A stretch of DNA of 64,000 bases from Isoetes taiwanensis (Eukaryota; Streptophyta; Lycopodiopsida; Isoetales; Isoetaceae), in assembly GCA_021234155.1 (NCBI GenBank), contig JAJEKV010000014.1, forward strand, positions 5,287,563 to 5,351,562, in the 5' to 3' direction. Positions 45,006 to 56,507 of the stretch are shown in pieces. The notes under the pieces are model-generated. The model ran no database searches, had not been told where the DNA came from, and was given only the letters and a program-made list of their open reading frames with translations. Every line of letters starts with the position of its first letter. The first letter of the stretch is position 1. The position numbers and the translations under genes were made by a program.

Positions 45006-46389
45006 TTTTCTTTTTCTTTTTTTTTTCCTGGCCTTAAGTGGTGTAACCTTGGCCATCGAGCTGGTGAAATCCTGCACGTCGGTACATCTGATACTTGACA
45101 TACATACTTGCCGGATAACTTTATTATCATTATCATTAGGGAAAATGATCAAAATACCCCTAAATTTTACAAAAATTACAAAAATGCCCTTCAAACTCCA
45201 CCCACATCGATGGTAAAGGAGGCGCCATGTGGCGAGATCTCGGCCCTCCGTCCTCTCCCTCCATTTTAGTGGGCGGGCTTTGAAAATTTTTATGTTATGT
45301 GAGGGATTCGAACCGTAGTCCAAGCCCTCCAAATCCCCATAAGGTTTAGAAGTTGTAGAAATGGTACTTTATAACTTAACATTTGTAATGGTTTTGAGTA
45401 TATTCATATGTTTATACGTAGAAATCTGATAGTGGAATGTGGAATTCAATTTTTGTATTAGAAGGAACTAAATATGGAAAATTTTATGTTAGATAGTTTT
45501 ACTTTAAAACTGGTTTAGGTATTTTATTTCTAGGGTTACGTTGCAAGCGGCAGGGCTTTCCTGATCGATGCTCAAGCTTTAGGGCAGTGAGCAGGATGCT
45601 GGAAGCCATTGTGCTACTTCAGGTTTCGTGGGAAGAGCGGCGGTTCCAGATTTATTTAGAGGAAGATGTATGGTTGCTGGAAGATTTCACAGAATTATGG
45701 CTTTGAGCTTGCTTATGCAGGGCAGTCTACAGCTTCATATTTTTACGGAGTTTTTTAGTGCCTGGTTCTCTACAAGAGGGAGTGATGGATGCTTATATGA
45801 CACTTTCCCTTGTTCCTTTAGCTAGATGTGATATTCAGAGGCATGATTTGGTCGTGAATTCTGGAGTTCTTTCCCCGTAGGCTCATAGATTCATGGTTCT
45901 GTGGGTTCAAAGATATGCGGATGCCAGAACAGAACATCGACAGCTTGCGAAGCAAATTCCTTGGGATTTTTTGGGTACATGTCAGGCTATAAAATTTATG
46001 GCTACTGTACAGATCTTTCCAAGGTTTGATTTAAGGGAGCAATAGAGGACTAGGACCAAATTTATGTGCTTGCTCATGTTAATCAGAAGAGTATACTAAT
46101 ACCTTCATAACAAACCAGCAAATCTGCAGCATGGTTTCTCAGCAACCAGTAGAGACCTCAAGTTACAGTTTCTTATTTGAGGAGCCAGTATGTATAATTT
46201 GGAAAGCAACCCCAAGTGACAGTTTGTTAGAAGGCCACCAAAGCTAGAGCTTGGAAACTATTTTTGTCCTCTAGAACAATCATTGTCATGGTTGCGCGAG
46301 TTAGACATAGGCGAGCATCGTTTTCTTCCTTTGCCATATCTTTGACGTCTCTTCATTTTTTTTTTTCTTTATACTGTTTCTTATCGGTT
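45006..46389. other. Mostly non-coding; weak pol III box and a decayed frame
   Basis: At 45305-45318 the minus strand reads GGTTCGAATCCC, a perfect box B, which may mark another tRNA-derived SINE; no good box A was found. At 45620-46045 the plus strand keeps a protein-like texture (SWEERRFQIYLEEDVWLLED, FMVLWVQRYADARTEHRQLA), interrupted by stops at about 45706 and 45880. It may be an old gene piece of unknown family. Confidence 0.35.
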
Positions 46390-46800
46390 TAGAATTTAGA
46401 ATAAGAATAAGAATAAGAATAAGAATAAGAATAAGAATAGTTTTGTATCGTCCACTGAGACTTATCGGCCTATGGGACCCAGAAGGAGCGCAGCAAACTT
46501 ATTACTGTCCGGGTTAAAAAAACCCTCGCCCCGAAGGGTTTTCGAGGGAAAAACCGTGGCAGTAATAAGAATGCTATCAAACTGTACAAGTATACATCAT
46601 CATGAAATAAATGTGTATGTACATGTCAAGCGCCTGCCCGAGGACATAGCTGATTCGCATGTCCATGACCTCCTGAAGGTATGATCTCGCATGTAGAAGA
46701 ATAGTGTATAGTAGTGCGCACAGTATGGCTTGTTTTGCATCATCATCAGCATGCTTTATATGTACTGCTGGTATGAAGTTTGCTTTCAAGATTTATGATG
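46390..46800 (-). mobile_element. LINE family B 3' fragment with microsatellite tail
   Basis: The minus strand repeats the 3' end of the LINE at 32025-33727. It covers the end of the tail domain (about 46790-46680), the stretch ATGATGATGTATACTTRTAC, the hairpin block at 46511-46558, and TGGGTCCCATAGGCCGA. The tail is (TTCTTA)n, seen as (GAATAA)n at 46396-46438 on the plus strand. It is 5'-truncated, as usual for LINE insertions. Confidence 0.88.
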
Positions 46801-47059
46801 ATGCCTACTATTACAGAGGGTTAAAATCCTCTTAGGAAGTGTTATGTAAAGCGTTATTGAAACATATTTTGACTTTCATATTGACTTTGCTACAATGGTT
46901 ATGGAATCATATGCTGAGGTGGAAAAGGGCGTTTGACCCCACCACATATTTTGCAGACGATGTAGAATGCATGAGAGAGAATATACTTGGGAATATTATG
47001 CAAGCACTGGTTTATTAAATAATTGAAAATTCACTATAGTTAAGGGTGCAGCCTGATCA

Positions 47060-47240
47060 ATTCAAGAATGCTCTAAGATGTTTTAGAATGTTGTAGATAG
47101 CTCTAGAATCTTCTAAGATCTTCTAGAATGTTTTGTAATGATAAATAGATGATAATGGGTAAGCACCTCCATCGAAAAATAGAAAGTTTTTTTTTGAAAC
47201 TTTGCAAAGAGCCAAAATAGAATGTTCTAGAATGTTCCAG
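47060..47240. promoter_or_regulatory. Cluster of heat-shock-element-like motifs
   Basis: At 47219-47238 the sequence is aGAAtgTTCtaGAAtgTTCc, four perfect alternating nGAAn pentamers, the consensus for heat-shock factor binding. At 47105-47134 there is TAGAATCTTCTAAGATCTTC continuing in phase into TAGAATG, six pentamers with one or two mismatches. Looser GAATG / TTCT motifs fill the rest. No gene starts nearby, so function is unproven. Confidence 0.55.
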
Positions 47241-47339
47241 ATATCCAGGGTAATCCTAAGTCTAAAAATAGAAAGTTTTTCTAAAATGTTCCAAATGCTC
47301 ATGGATAGGCACCTCAGTCTAAAATTGAAAGTTTTGAAG

Positions 47340-48200
47340 CTTTGCAAGCTCAGTCTAAGAATAGAAAGTTTTCAAAATATGCAATGCTTTGGAAATGGTA
47401 GGTGGGAGTAAGTTCCTCATGTAATAGGTATGACTCCTCAATAGGTGATTCTTTAGAATTGGTAGTCTTGGATGTTGGGCCACATGGGTGATGCTTTCCT
47501 CATGTACGATGCTTTGGAATTGGCAGTTGGTGTGCAAGCTCAAGAATAGAAACTTTTCAAAATATACAATACTTTAAAAATAGTAGCAGGTGGGAGTAAG
47601 CTCCCCATGGGTAGCAGGTATTATGACTCCTCATTAGATGATTCTTAGAATTGCTAGTATGTGGCTGTAAACTTCTCCTAAATTGTCAAATAGATGTTGA
47701 GTGACATCGAATATGGATGTTGGGCCATATGGGTGATGCTTTCCTCATGCGTGATGCTTTGGAATTGGCAGTAGGTATGAATAAGCTGCCAATGGATTAC
47801 TTTGGAATTGAGAGGTGTTGGTAGTAGATATATATAAGCTCTACATGGGGAATACTTTGAAATTATAGTAGGTATAAATCAGCTCCTCATGTGTGATGCT
47901 TTGGAATTGTCAATAGGTGTGAATCAGCTTCTAATGGATGCAACTTTGGAATTGGCAATAGGTGTGAGTAAGCTCCCAATGGATGATACTTTGGAATTGA
48001 TAGGTGTTGGTATTAGGTGTGTATAAGCTCTACATAGGTGATACTTTGAAATTGTAGTAGGTATGAGTTAGCTCCTCATGTGTGGTACTTTCAAATTGGT
48101 AGTAGGTGTGAGTCAACTCTTCATGGGTGATACTTTGGAATTGGCAAGACTGAGCCGAGATTGAATAAGCTCCTAATGGTGATACTCTGGAATTGTGGCC
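47340..48200. repeat. Degenerate tandem repeat, unit about 45-60 bp
   Basis: Recurring block GATACTTTGGAATTGGCA, then TAGGTGTGAGTAAGCTCC and CATGGGTGAT, about 14 diverged copies. Old minisatellite; no gene. Confidence 0.7.
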
Positions 48201-48269
48201 AAGGTCGAGCCAAGGAATAACCTAGAGCAAAAGTGCAAAAGATGCCCAAACCGAGGCGAGGCCTCGAGG

Positions 48270-48890
48270 CTGAGACGAGGAATAACGTAGAGTAATAGTG
48301 CAAAAGATCTCCAAATTGAGTCAAGGCTGAGCCAAGGAATAGCTTAAAAGAAAAGGGCCTGGCCATTAGGGGCAGCCATTTTCTAGTATAGTAGTATAGT
48401 TTTTGTGCCTCATCAAATGCAAAAGTTTTCTTCACAATATTTGTAGATCATGATAAGATCTTTCCAACAAGATCAAACTCATCTAAATTGAAGTTGAAGT
48501 TCACAAATTATGCTCTTTTGAGTTGTTTTACAAAACTAGTATTTAAGGCACTATAACCTGAAGATTCCAACTCCATTTTAGATGATTCTACTGCCATTGG
48601 ATAGATCTCATTGTCATCTATAAGTTTTGTAAATGCCATTTTCATGTTTGATTAGTCACAAAGAAGTTATTAGCATTTTAGCCAAATACCCCATTTTAGG
48701 GGTATTTTGATAGAGTCGAGGCCGAGCCGAGGAATAGCTTATAAGAAAAGGGTCTGCCCGTTAGGGCGGGCCATTTTCTAATATAGTAATATAGTTTTTG
48801 TGGCTCATCAAATGCAGAAGTTGTCTTCATGATATTTGTAGATTATGATAAAATCTTTCCAACAAGATCAAATTCATCTAAAACTATTGT
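48270..48890. repeat. Direct repeat of about 190 bp, two copies
   Basis: Copy 1 (about 48306-48490) and copy 2 (about 48714-48885) share GAGCCRAGGAATAGCTTA, GCCATTTTCTA, TATAGTTTTTGTG and ATAARATCTTTCCAACAAG blocks. The 220 bp between them is unique. GAGGCCGAGCCGAGGAATA-like motifs also recur at 48200-48290. Confidence 0.75.
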
Positions 48891-50290
48891 ATCATACCCG
48901 GTGATAAACAACTCCCATCCCTTATCTGGTCTGCTTTATGTAATTCTCTTTGCACACCACCCTTTTTTTGTGATAATTTAGGCTCAAGCGCCTTAGTAGC
49001 ATTCTCATTCCTACAACAGGTAACCAATCCACGAAAGTAGGATGGACCTTGCAATACATAACAAGCCACTCCTCATTCATAGCGAACTTGAAAGTTAGAG
49101 GGCCGTTGTGACCAGTCAATCTATCTTCCGCGTCGAGAATGTACCCTTCTATGAAACCTTTCTAATCCGGAACCTTGTCAACAAGATATGGCACATATGC
49201 ATTGAGGTTGCACGTGTGGAATTCATATAGCAACTTGAGCATAGTTAGCATTTTTGCTTTCTTCAGGGTAGATGAAAAGTTTTTAAACAAAAGCATTGAT
49301 ATCCTCGTGTGTATGGCCAGGCATCATAAAACCTAACTCGATCTCTTCAAACACATCGAGATATACAAGGTATGAAAGATAGGAGAATACATATCTATTC
49401 TTGTTTTGTCCAGATGCATTGTCTAGTTGCAACATCAGTGTTCGAGGGAGTAGCTTCAATGAGGATCCCTCGGGTTGAGGCACGTAAAGAGGATGCTCTT
49501 TTGGATTAGTGACAATTTGGATGCAAGCACCGTGGTGCTATGCAAGGTCTTTGCCCAATCTGGGACTGGTGTATCAGACAATGCAAGATGGCCTCCTACA
49601 AACTCATGAGGCAATGCCAACCTTTTCAGAATACTGTTCAAAGGACCTACTTGAAAGTTTGAGTCATCGGACCACAGATCCAAAGCAAAATTTCCATAGG
49701 ATCCCCTTCCGTGGCCATGTGTGAATGCATCTGTCAATAAAGTCTTTAACTTATCTTGTCTCCAAAGGGACTTCACAGATTGTTGCTGCTTTGGAATCAT
49801 TGTCTTTGCCCGATTCATTTTGTCATGAATAACATAAACATAGTCTCGAGGGTACCTGTGGGAGTATAATCTCCACGACCAGTACTGGGTACGACAGGAT
49901 TGCTGCTCTAATCTATATGCTCTTCTCTGATCATGTAATATCCTCCTTTCTGCCTCATCCTTGGTCTTCAACATTTTTGTACGGGTTATTTCGCATGTGC
50001 CACATTTGGAGAATGCAATCTTCTTTGCTATACTCACATCCTGAAGCTCTGTTTCCATGTTCTGTGAAATCTTGTCAGGGAGACTTTCTTGCACTTCAGT
50101 GCCATGACCTCTGCATTGACCTCCTCAATAATGCAAGTCTTCGTAAACATTGCAGGCAACTTCCTCACGTTTTCTCGAATGTCACTTTCATTCCTTCTTC
50201 TCGGCGAGGTAGGATATTATTCCACCCAATTCATAACTTAAAATTCAAAGACCGACATATGAATGTAGCCAACATTGTTGACTAACGAGC
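48890..50290 (-). pseudogene. DUF7869-like protein gene, broken
   Basis: The longest minus-strand piece (50094-49456) reads YPRDYVYVIHDKMNRAKTMI, LLTDAFTHGHGRGSYGNFAL and DLWSDDSNFQVG. The next (49483-49283) reads LQLDNASGQNKNRYVFSYLS and then ELGFMMPGHTHEDINAF. A last piece (about 49119-48930) has GPLTFKFAMNEEWLVMYCKV. These are the ordered landmarks of the plant DUF7869-like family, common in mosses, ferns and other lineages with many copies. The spacing of acidic residues (IHD, QLDN, HTHED) recalls an RNase H-like or DDE transposase core, but that is my inference. Upstream, at 50290-50095, more of the protein (ENVRKLPAMF) is visible. Frameshifts and stops near 49480, 49280 and 50095 break it. 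Confidence 0.7.
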
Positions 50291-50454
50291 TATCTAAGGA
50301 GCATTTTATGAAACATTTGAGGCATTTGAAGTGGATTTGTCAAAAACCTCGATCAAACTGTTCAAGAGATAAAGTAACAACTTCAGGTGTCAAACTCAGG
50401 CCTTAGTCTTATGTTGATTTTTTGTATTGGCAAGTTTGAACCGTATAGCTTTTC

Positions 50455-50992
50455 ATGGGAATGCACCTGTTTATCAAGTTAGAATGGACTAAGAAACCTG
50501 TGTTGGAGAACTACCAGGCTTTGGGTCTAGTTGCTGATCCCAATGCCCCAGGTGCCTGTCGTGAAAGTCCAATGCAACTGATTGATTTGGCAGATCTAGA
50601 TGATAGAAAAGATTATGAATTAGATGGTAATATTTTATTTCCTTTGTTTAATTTGTGTACTTTAATTTTGGTAATTGTATTTTCAGTAACTATATTCTGT
50701 GTTTTGATTTAGATGTCAGATATGCATTACGAAAAAGATGAGAACACCGCTCCCTTGCAACGGCTTACAAAAATGCAACGGGCGTATATTAGTCGTCTTA
50801 TATGGAAACACGACAACAACTATGATGTAAGTTACTGTGCATTTTAAAACATTATACTGATTGCAGATTATTCTTGGGGGCTGATTACTTGTTTTGCAGG
50901 TAATGTCACGGGATATGAAGCTGAATAAGATGTAGCATACCACGTCTGCACTTGGAAAATTGTGTTTAAGATTTCATCCTTATGAAAACTAA
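50455..50992 (+). pseudogene. NOP16: Nop16 (ribosome biogenesis) pseudogene, C-terminal exons
   Basis: Exon-like pieces with intron borders match the C-terminal part of Nop16, a nucleolar protein of 60S ribosome assembly. They are 50470-50626 (PVLENYQALGLVADPNAPGA), 50713-50826 (APLQRLTKMQRAYISRLIWK, before GTAAGT) and 50900-50992 (VMSRDMKLNKM, stop, HTTSALGKLCLRFHPYEN). In the family the position after KLNxM is normally Gln followed by His; here it is TAG, a likely CAG to TAG change. The join of the first two pieces is also out of frame by one base, and the N-terminal Lys-rich exons are missing. Introns are kept, so it arose by DNA duplication, not retrotransposition. Confidence 0.75.
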
Positions 50993-52860
50993 ATGATTGT
51001 AATGGAAATGAAGATGAAATGTGATTCACATGATAATAGATTATTTGCTGAACCAGAGAGCCTGCTTAAATTGCTAGACCGTTGTGCACAGAGTAGTTGT
51101 ATTGATAAATAGAGATCTAGCTCTGATATTGTTTGTAGAAAATGGAGGCAAGTATATGGATTATGTTCCTTTGCATATCCGACGGACTCTATTCTCTCTG
51201 AGTAAGACTACAAATTGATCATCTAGTTTGTAGAACCTAATGATGTTTAGTTGGTCATGACATTGACATTGGTTTTCTTCAAGTATTTAAATCAACGTTG
51301 TTGCGTCGTTTTGATGCGCTAGGAGAGACTACTTGGGAAACCAACCCCTATCTTTTCATGCTATGACAAATTGGAAAAAGGCTGGAAAAAGGCTAGAAAT
51401 TCATATCAATGGAGAAATGTTAATAAGCCGTAACAATGTTTGAAATGCTAAGCAATCTAAATGGTGCAATACGAAATAGTTTGAAAACCCAAATCATTCA
51501 TCAAGCCCGTAGTTCTCAAATTCATAGCCACACAAATCCAACTTACATAGAAAGGAATGTCCTTTACACAAATACTTTACTATTCATAGCCATACAAATC
51601 CAACTTACATAGAAAGCAATGTCTTTTACACAAATACTTTACTATTAAGCTGTGCATTTCAAGAACCCCTTTGCATTTCAAGAATATATTTCGCATCATT
51701 CCAAAGATATAAAACCCCCCTGCATTTCAAGAACATCTTTCACACCATTCCACGGATATATAAATCCCCTTTTGCAGTTCGGGGAAGAGAAGGCATACGA
51801 TAAATTTTTTATAATGCCTATAAATTTTTAGCACACCAGCCCTACTGGGCCTACAGCCTTTCCTCAAATTCTAGCCTATCCACGTATCACCTCCACCTCA
51901 GCAAAATATGAGGTGGTATCTCCTTCACCGTTAGATCTCCATTTTTTTAAATCAATGGCCAGCGAAGTTAGAAATGGCTCAATTTTTCACACAGAGATAT
52001 GGAACGGAAGGATGTCCCACGAGCATCCTTATCCATCCTCAGTGTCGACCCTCAACACACACTTTTCTTTTTCTTATCCAGGCTTCTTCGAGCATCGGCA
52101 ATTGATAAGTCGGTTCAATCTTTCATTTGATCGGGAGCTCAGAACAACAAAAGTTTTTTCCTCCAGGATTTCGTCTTTGTTATTCGAAGTCCACGCATCA
52201 AAATCCATGGAACTCATCCTCACGGCCTCGCCTGATTACACTGGATTGCCCAACCTATCATGGAATATCTACTAAGGTTATCTGCATTGTCTTTTATATA
52301 GAGTTTCCTTGTACTTTCAAGGGCCCCATTTTGGTTCAACCTAGCGTGTCCGGTAGCCACATTCCAGGGATTTTCGTAACGTATGAGACCTGGTGCTTTT
52401 ACAATCAGTGTTATTTCTTACCAGCAATTTTCTATGCTGAACACCATACTTGGAGCTTTGCTATTGGGATTTGAAAAGCAGGAGTCAAGGCCTTTTGCCC
52501 AAGGAGTCTTTAAGCTGGCAACGTTTTTGAGGCTTCACCCTAGGGTTTCTTCATTCATCGATGTAATATGTTTTTCAGGGCTTATAAGAGATTGCTTTTC
52601 TCTTACTTATCTTTGTCAATTCATACCAGAATCAATAGAAATGACCATTGAAGCAGGGAAATCTACACTGGTCCTCGAGTTTCTTGTATCATGTGGTAAG
52701 ATCGTGAAGAATTCAAGAGTCGATATGAATGACTTAATTCCGATAGGAGCTCACAAATATTTCCTGAGCTGTCTTCGCAGCAGAATCAGGAAACCAAGCT
52801 TGACCTGCCTGTGCTACTACCCTTTCCTGTGATAATCCAGTTGGCCAGGTATTATCTGCA
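50993..52860. other. Non-coding stretch with a short tandem duplication
   Basis: A 62-bp unit (TTCATAGCCAYACAAATCCA...) is duplicated at 51521-51582 and 51583-51644. Two related CATTTCAAGAAYAT blocks follow at about 51670 and 51725. Plus-strand frames at 51913-52275 and 52383-52832 are 120-149 residues long but show no recognisable domain. They might be host gene debris. Confidence 0.4.
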
Positions 52861-54115
52861 TCACTATATGTGACCTCCACTGCAATAATGCCAACAGGGA
52901 TTCTTCCTAGTCTTGCTCTTCAAGAATGGTGCTGAACACTTCAAATTTGGAGCATTGCAAGAGAAGTTGCAAGAACAGTGTCCTTGCATCATGCACACAT
53001 TCTATTATCATTTGTTGTAAACCACACATGGCACTTATAGTAAAGGTATTTTGTTATTTGAATCTGAACAGTCTTGTTTTAACTGCATATAGTATAGTTG
53101 TTGATAAAGCAAATGGGAGCTCAGATCTTGACGTTATGCAGATGATATATTATTTTAAGTGACCTCTAGAATTACTTAACAGTAAAGCAGTTATGAAGCA
53201 AGCATCGTCCCATTAGATATTTATGCTCAATTGTTAACTGACAGAACAAAACTAAGAAGTTTGTTTCGGTTTGTGTTGATGATAATAGCTTGTAGCATCC
53301 TGCATTGAAAACTGTAGGGTAAAGAAGTATCTCAGCATCTAACAAGTTTCCACATTTACATACATGTCAACAAGTGTATTACTGATACTTAATGCATCCG
53401 ATATCTGTACAGATTGTAATAAGACCGCATAGAATTTGTTTCCCAAGCTCCAGCGCTGGAACATCACCAGTAAGGACACTAACAAACGTGGAGATATCAT
53501 ATATGTGACCTCCACTGCAATAATCCCAACATGGATTCTTCCTAGTCTTGCTCTTCACGAATGGTGCTGAACACTTGAAATTTAGTTGCAAGAGATTTTG
53601 CAAGAACTGTGTCCTTGAATCATGCACACATTCTATTATCATTTGTTGTAAAACACACATGGCACTTATAGCAAAGGTATTTTGTTCTTTGAATCTGAAC
53701 AGTCATATTTTAACCGCATATAGTATAGTTGTTGATACTTAATGCATTTGATATCTATACATATTGTAACACGACTGCATAGAATTTATTTCCCAAGCTC
53801 CAGCGCTGGAACATCACTAGCAAGAACACTAACAAACATGGAGATATCAGGTTCTATGCATTCTTCTACGATGCAATCATTGTATTCCACACAACAAAAT
53901 CTCTTGCATGCATCGCATCAAAAACAATGTATGCCTATGATGTGCTTCCAGATTTAGCATAAATGTCCAGCAGCTTATTGCCTACAATAACATCAAACTC
54001 ATATCCTGCTTCCTGGATTTCATTGTAAAGTTGCTTTCCATGTTCTAAATACTGGCCATTTGCACTGCAGACAGCCATAATGCTGAGAAGTGTAGCTTTC
54101 ATTAGGCTCTCCTCG
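52860..54115 (-). pseudogene. PPR (pentatricopeptide repeat) gene debris with internal duplication
   Basis: The minus strand carries PPR-type segments: MKATLLSIMAVCSANGQYLE, HGKQLYNEIQEAGYEFDVIV and GNKLLDIYAKSG at about 54110-53960, and ISTFVSVLTGDVPALELGKQ at about 53510-53430. These fit the plant organelle RNA-editing PPR family, where TFVSVLKAC...ALEQGKQIH is common. A block of about 240 bp is duplicated (52864-53104 and 53503-53735), and the following about 120 bp also (53385-53500 and 53737-53850). Frames are short and interrupted, so it cannot be made as one protein. Confidence 0.6.
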
Positions 54116-56110
54116 ACCTAAATTGGCAATAGATTCTCCATTAAGATCCCCTGCTACTCCAAGAACACCTAAGACTCCAATGTCTCCAAGAAACAGTCCA
54201 ATTTCAGCTGCAGATTCGCCCTTTTCACCCAAAGTTCTGAAGAAAAGGTGCGGATGGATCACATCACAAAGTACCCACGCTATGTAGCTTATCACAATGA
54301 TGAGTTGGGAGTTTCTGTTCACGATGACAAGAATCTTTTTGAGCTGTTGATCTTAGCAGAAGCCTAAGCAGAGCACAACTGGTCTTCCATTGTAGCAAAT
54401 GAGCAATAGCTGCATTCAAAACGGGGTGGAAAGGAGCCTGGTTAGGAATTTCCTTACAAATACAAGGCCGCCGACTGGGAAAAATTACAGAACAGGGTGG
54501 AAAAAAGCTGGGTTAAAAATTTGCTTACAAATCCAAGGCGGAAAGATCCAGAGTAAAAGCTCTGGTCCAGGTGCTTTGTGGTCTTTGCTGCTCCATCATC
54601 ATTTCTCTTTTGCACCACAGCCTACCCAGAAGCACAGCCTCTGGAAGCTCCATTGTATTCCTCGTTCAGATGATAAAGCATCATGTCCAAGGTAAAGCAC
54701 GGTGTATACTGCATTTTCACAGTTGCTAGTGTTTCCTGCAAGTTTTTTCCAAGCATTTGAGTCAACATCATACTTTAGCTCCAATGCAGTAACTAAGTTC
54801 CATTCAAGGGCCAAGTCCACAAGGCCCATATATTTCTATGACAGCTACACCTTGGGCTAAAATATGACTGCTCATTGGCACTATAACCGAGATCAAAATA
54901 TAGAGAGCAACTGTTTCTGCTACTGTCTGTTTGTTTGAATAATCATTGTGCAAGAAGCTCGTCTACATAATTTATTTTAAATGCAGGGTGTCTGGATCTT
55001 CCAAGATGCCTGTGGACATCATCAGAGTTTACAAATTTTCTTCTTTTGGTGCGTCTCCTTCCATAGACGGTGATCCTGAGGCTTTTAAGAGGTATGAGAA
55101 ACATCAAATTCAGGAGATAATGGAGATTCAAAAATATATGGAATTATGGTCCATATATTTCTACCACAGCTGCACCTTCATTTTGGAACAACCTTCATGC
55201 AAATAACATCGAGATATTTCCAGTCTATGCTGTTCAAAAATGACCTCCTTTAAACTGCGAAACATATATGAGATTATGGACTTGAAGAAAATTGCAGAGA
55301 TTATGGTCTTGAAGAAAATTGCAGCCATTATTTATGGGTATCTAGAAGGTCCCGTTTTGGTTTTACCAGGAATTTCCTATTTATGCGTGTATCCACATTC
55401 CAGGGAGTTCGCACTGTGCCTGAAATCTGGTCCCAGCAGTGGTTCTTCTATGCCAGACACATGCTTTGGGCTAACCTTTTACTTGATCATTGTTATGGGG
55501 AAACCAAAAACTCTAGATAGGACTTTTCTTCAACATTTACCTTATTTTAATCACATTGGATAAGGAATCCATTTTCTTAGCCATATTCCAAAGGCACCTA
55601 CTGCCATTCTTAATCTGAAAATGGATCAATCTTAATCTTAATCAATCGGCTTGCCAAAAATGGAAGATATTCTTAAAACAAGACAAGGGTGCAGGAGCCA
55701 CTGCTGCAACCGCTGCCTATCCAGGTAAACTTAAGAAAGAAGAAGATCTGGGTATTGTTGCATGCATATAAAGACCAAAACATGCGGCTTTTTGATGGGA
55801 ATGTGCCATCTTCATAGCTATAGATCGTGCTTGAATCAAACAAACTACCTTCAAGTTATTTCTGAACCTGCCCACTCTGTAGTGTACCACAGTAAATTGA
55901 ATTTGTGTATAATTTGTAAAATCGGGAATACATAACTATGATTGATATAAGCCCTCGATTCAACGGCTTTGATCCTTGAAGTCGCATTTAATTAAAGTGG
56001 GTCAAATCTCGAAATTTGGGACTCGGACTGAAAATGGGACTCATGCAAAAAAAAGTAAGTTGCCATTGAATCATTATGAAATTTTTCCTTGATAAAATAA
56101 GAATAACTTT
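54116..56110. other. No convincing gene
   Basis: A 55-bp direct repeat (GGGTGGAAARRAGCYKGGTTA) lies at about 54421 and 54492. A minus-strand frame at 54829-54599 (MGLVDLALEWNLVTALELKY) and one at 54322-54020 look partly protein-like but match nothing I recognise. Short blocks near 55340-55480 resemble 52315-52470, which suggests another old duplication. Confidence 0.4.
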
Positions 56111-56124
56111 TACACATGACAATT

Positions 56125-56375
56125 CGAGAAAATAAAAGGGGGGGAGAAAGAATGAATGGAAGACAGGAGGGAGGGGGAGGGGAAAGGCATAGGAGCACGA
56201 GGAGGGGGCAGAAGGGCCAAGGGGAGGGGTTGAGCAAATGGGAAGGGGAGGGAAGGGGAGGAGGGGTAGGGCATGGAGAAGAGGAGGAGGGGCAGGGCAA
56301 AGGGCAAAAGAGGGGTATAGGACAAAGAGGGGCAAAGAGGGAAAACATGAAAGAAGGGAGGGAGGGAGGGACGGG
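56125..56375 (+). repeat. Long purine-rich (G/A) tract
   Basis: About 250 bp almost entirely purine on the plus strand, with GGGGAGGGG-type blocks and GGGAGGGAGGGAGGGA near 56354-56370. The reverse strand gives spurious Pro/Ser/Leu-rich frames. Runs of three or more G allow G-quadruplex or triplex folding in principle. Confidence 0.85.
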
Positions 56376-56434
56376 TTCCATAGCTAAACAACTATTAGCA
56401 GAAATAAAGATTCATTAGACAACTTAAATAATAT

Positions 56435-56459
56435 AATTAATTAATTAATTAATTAATTA
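56435..56459. repeat. (TTAA)n microsatellite
   Basis: About six perfect TTAA units. Confidence 0.9.
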
Positions 56460-56507
56460 GACAATAATTATTAAAGAATTTAAACAATGCATAATTAGAG
56501 AAATTTT

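Noticed and set aside
55988-56391. Long Pro/Ser/Leu-rich minus-strand frames
   Set aside because: They are translations of the purine-rich tract in several frames at once.
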